From Aphrocallistes beatrix (lineage: Eukaryota; Porifera; Hexactinellida; Sceptrulophora; Aphrocallistidae), in assembly GCA_963281255.1 (NCBI GenBank), contig OY725506.1, positions 1,097,001 through 1,161,000 of the forward strand: DNA of 64,000 nt. The letters run 5' to 3'. The translations under genes were made by a program, and so were the position numbers. How positions within the stretch are numbered: the first letter of the stretch is position 1; the number at the start of each line of letters is the position of its first letter. The notes under the pieces are model-generated. The model was given only the letters and a program-made list of their open reading frames with translations, was not told where the DNA came from and searched no databases. Below, one piece after another: positions 62,816 through 64,000 of the stretch.

Positions 62816-62962
62816 GTATATAACAGCCTTGCTTAAACTGTGGTACGCGAGCTCCTAGTGGTACGTGGATGGAGGTATCTCGCTTTACGTTAAAAATATA
62901 TAAAAATATCGGTAATTATGGTGGTATGCGGTGTAAAAAGCTCGAGAACCACTGGTATATAA
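62816..62962. mobile_element. hAT MITE with perfect 8-bp target duplication
   Basis: The element at 62824-62954 (131 bp) is bounded by GTATATAA at 62816-62823 and 62955-62962. Its ends are CAGCCTTGCTTAAACTGTGG and a right end whose complement begins CAGTGGTTCTCGAGC, both followed inward by GTACGC/GCATACC. This matches the Charlie-type ends also seen at 4312 and 15748. Non-coding. Confidence 0.8.
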
Positions 62963-63174
62963 TACTTCCCAACCTGAGCTGTATGAGCGGGGCGCTGGGC
63001 ACAATAGAAAAGTCGGATGTACTGTATAGTCAAAATAAACGAGAAATGTAGAGGAATTCATGAAAAATCGGGCATTAGTGAAGAATAGTTAAGCAAAATA
63101 TGGGAAAATATCCGATGATTAGTATACATGAATCTAAAGGTGCGAACTACTTCTACTATGTATCAAATATTTAA

Positions 63175-63435
63175 TACAGTCGAACCTGCTATAACGACAC
63201 TCTATATAGCGGTCACTAATGAACAGTCCCGTCTGAAATTCCATATTATTGAACCTGTGTATAGCGGTCACCTGCTCAACGCGGCCAGCGGCCACCCGTT
63301 TGTAGTCCCTTACTGACCCTAAAACTGTGTATAACGGCCATCACCTGTGTATAACGGCCATTACCTGTCTATAACGGCCACTACATGTCTATAACGGCCA
63401 TCACCTGTCTATAACGGCCACTACCTGTCTATTTA
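63175..63435. repeat. Tigger-like end with a 20-bp tandem array
   Basis: Begins ACAGTCGAACCTGCTATAAC, resembling pogo/Tigger ends. Several TATAGCGGTCAC variants follow, then about six tandem copies of a 20-bp unit CTGTCTATAACGGCCAYYAC between 63325 and 63430. The opposite inverted end is missing, so this may be a truncated element whose internal repeats expanded. Confidence 0.6.
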
Positions 63436-63556
63436 AATAGGTAGGTCTTGTACAACAATATAAACATCTCCCTGGAGCCCTTTTTAGATTTCCTCTTCCT
63501 TAATAACATACATGCACTTTAACATTTAATATTCATAAATACACTAAATAACTGTA

Positions 63557-64000
63557 TTAATTATGTGATTTCAAATGTTGATTCCTGTTCTTAGATTTAG
63601 TGAATCCTCTCTTGCACACGGAACACAGATAAGGTTTTTCTCCGGTGTGGATGCGGAGATGTTTTGTGAGGTCTGAACTAGATTTGAATTTTTTGGGACA
63701 GATTGAACATACATACGGTCTCTCTCCTGTGTGAATGCGAGTGTGTATCGTTCGGCTTGATTTAGTGGTGAAGCTTTTATGACAAATCAAGCATTCGTAT
63801 CCCCCTCCTGTACACCCCGTGTGTGCACGCATGTGGTAGATGAGGGTTGCATTGCGAGTGAATCTTTTATGGCAAAAAGTGCAACCGAATGGTTTTTCTG
63901 GGGAATGCGTTCGACTGTGATTTGTGAGACTTGAACGTTGATTAAACTTTTTGGGACAATGTTTGCACTCGAAAGGCTTTTCTCCTGTGTGTACTCGGAC
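63557..64000 (-). CDS. C2H2 zinc-finger protein, C-terminal part (gene continues past window)
   Basis: The frame is open from the window edge to a stop at 63557, giving 147 residues. It has the tail of one finger and five complete C2H2 fingers, each CxxC...HxxxH: ECKHCPKKFNQRSSLTNH, GCTFCHKRFTRNATLIYH, YECLICHKSFTTKSSRTIH, YVCSICPKKFKSSSDLTKH and YLCSVCKRGFTKSKNRNQH. Linkers are TGEKP-like except before the third finger, where TGCTGGG is longer than usual. The protein ends right after the last finger (LKSHN). This class binds DNA as a transcription factor; target and N-terminal domains cannot be seen. The ATG at 63832 is internal to the frame and is not the gene start. Confidence 0.9.
   Translation of the reverse strand, partial: VRVHTGEKPFECKHCPKKFNQRSSLTNHSRTHSPEKPFGCTFCHKRFTRNATLIYHMRAHTGCTGGGYECLICHKSFTTKSSRTIHTRIHTGERPYVCSICPKKFKSSSDLTKHLRIHTGEKPYLCSVCKRGFTKSKNRNQHLKSHN

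Overview
The window is nuclear DNA of an invertebrate animal. Genes have GT-AG introns and eukaryotic ATG contexts. The gene set includes metazoan families (LRP5/6-type Wnt co-receptor, D-type-like cyclin, TRAF/MATH adaptor, C2H2 zinc fingers, SLC2/SLC25/SLC39 transporters), and the spaces between genes hold many hAT, pogo/Tigger-like, mariner, LINE and LTR relics. I cannot place the phylum from sequence alone. One 200-base assembly gap lies at 56634-56833. A striking feature is how many genes are intronless: of the recognisable genes only cdc37, the cyclin, the SLC25 carrier and glutamate dehydrogenase are clearly split.

Layout. 1-16.4 kb: a 12-exon cdc37 (HSP90 co-chaperone) on +. Its 10.6-kb intron carries an intronless gene on the opposite strand with ankyrin repeats, an R-S-E ADP-ribosyltransferase domain and about 52 copies of a 34-residue PEVK-like repeat. 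17.7-24.4 kb: three intronless minus-strand genes, namely a GPI-anchored Cu-only SOD-repeat protein, an SLC2 sugar transporter and a RING-less TRAF-like protein. 25.6-30.6 kb: an intronless, divergent LRP5/6-like receptor. 31-34 kb: a transposon graveyard (LINE relic split by a hAT MITE with an 8-bp target duplication, plus a mariner fragment). 34.3-35.6 kb: a sulfotransferase. 36.2-39.1 kb: a cyclin D-like gene whose introns contain a Tigger-like MITE and a complete intronless RNase T2 gene. 39.4-41.7 kb: the 3' end of a Gypsy-like element and other repeats. 41.9-45.4 kb: two ZIP zinc transporters in a head-to-head inverted duplication. 45.9-47.1 kb: a three-exon mitochondrial carrier. 48.4-51.3 kb: a large composite satellite built from a self-complementary 12-mer, ending in a perfect 48-nt palindrome. 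51.8-53.5 kb: glutamate dehydrogenase. 54.3-55.7 kb: a NADAR-domain protein. 57.9-59.1 kb: a chitin-deacetylase-like gene with two single-base frame breaks and lost metal ligands. 60.3-62.1 kb: a SAM plus P-loop GTPase plus Cys/His-rich protein. 63.6-64 kb: the end of a C2H2 zinc-finger gene.

The genes do not form an obvious pathway. Themes that recur are ADP-ribose chemistry (ADP-ribosyltransferase and NADAR), possible innate-immune or stress signalling (TRAF, GTPase, RNase T2, extracellular SOD), and nesting of intronless genes inside introns of conserved cell-cycle/chaperone genes. The best candidates for an undescribed system are the ankyrin-ADP-ribosyltransferase-repeat protein and the palindromic satellite with its higher-order structure.
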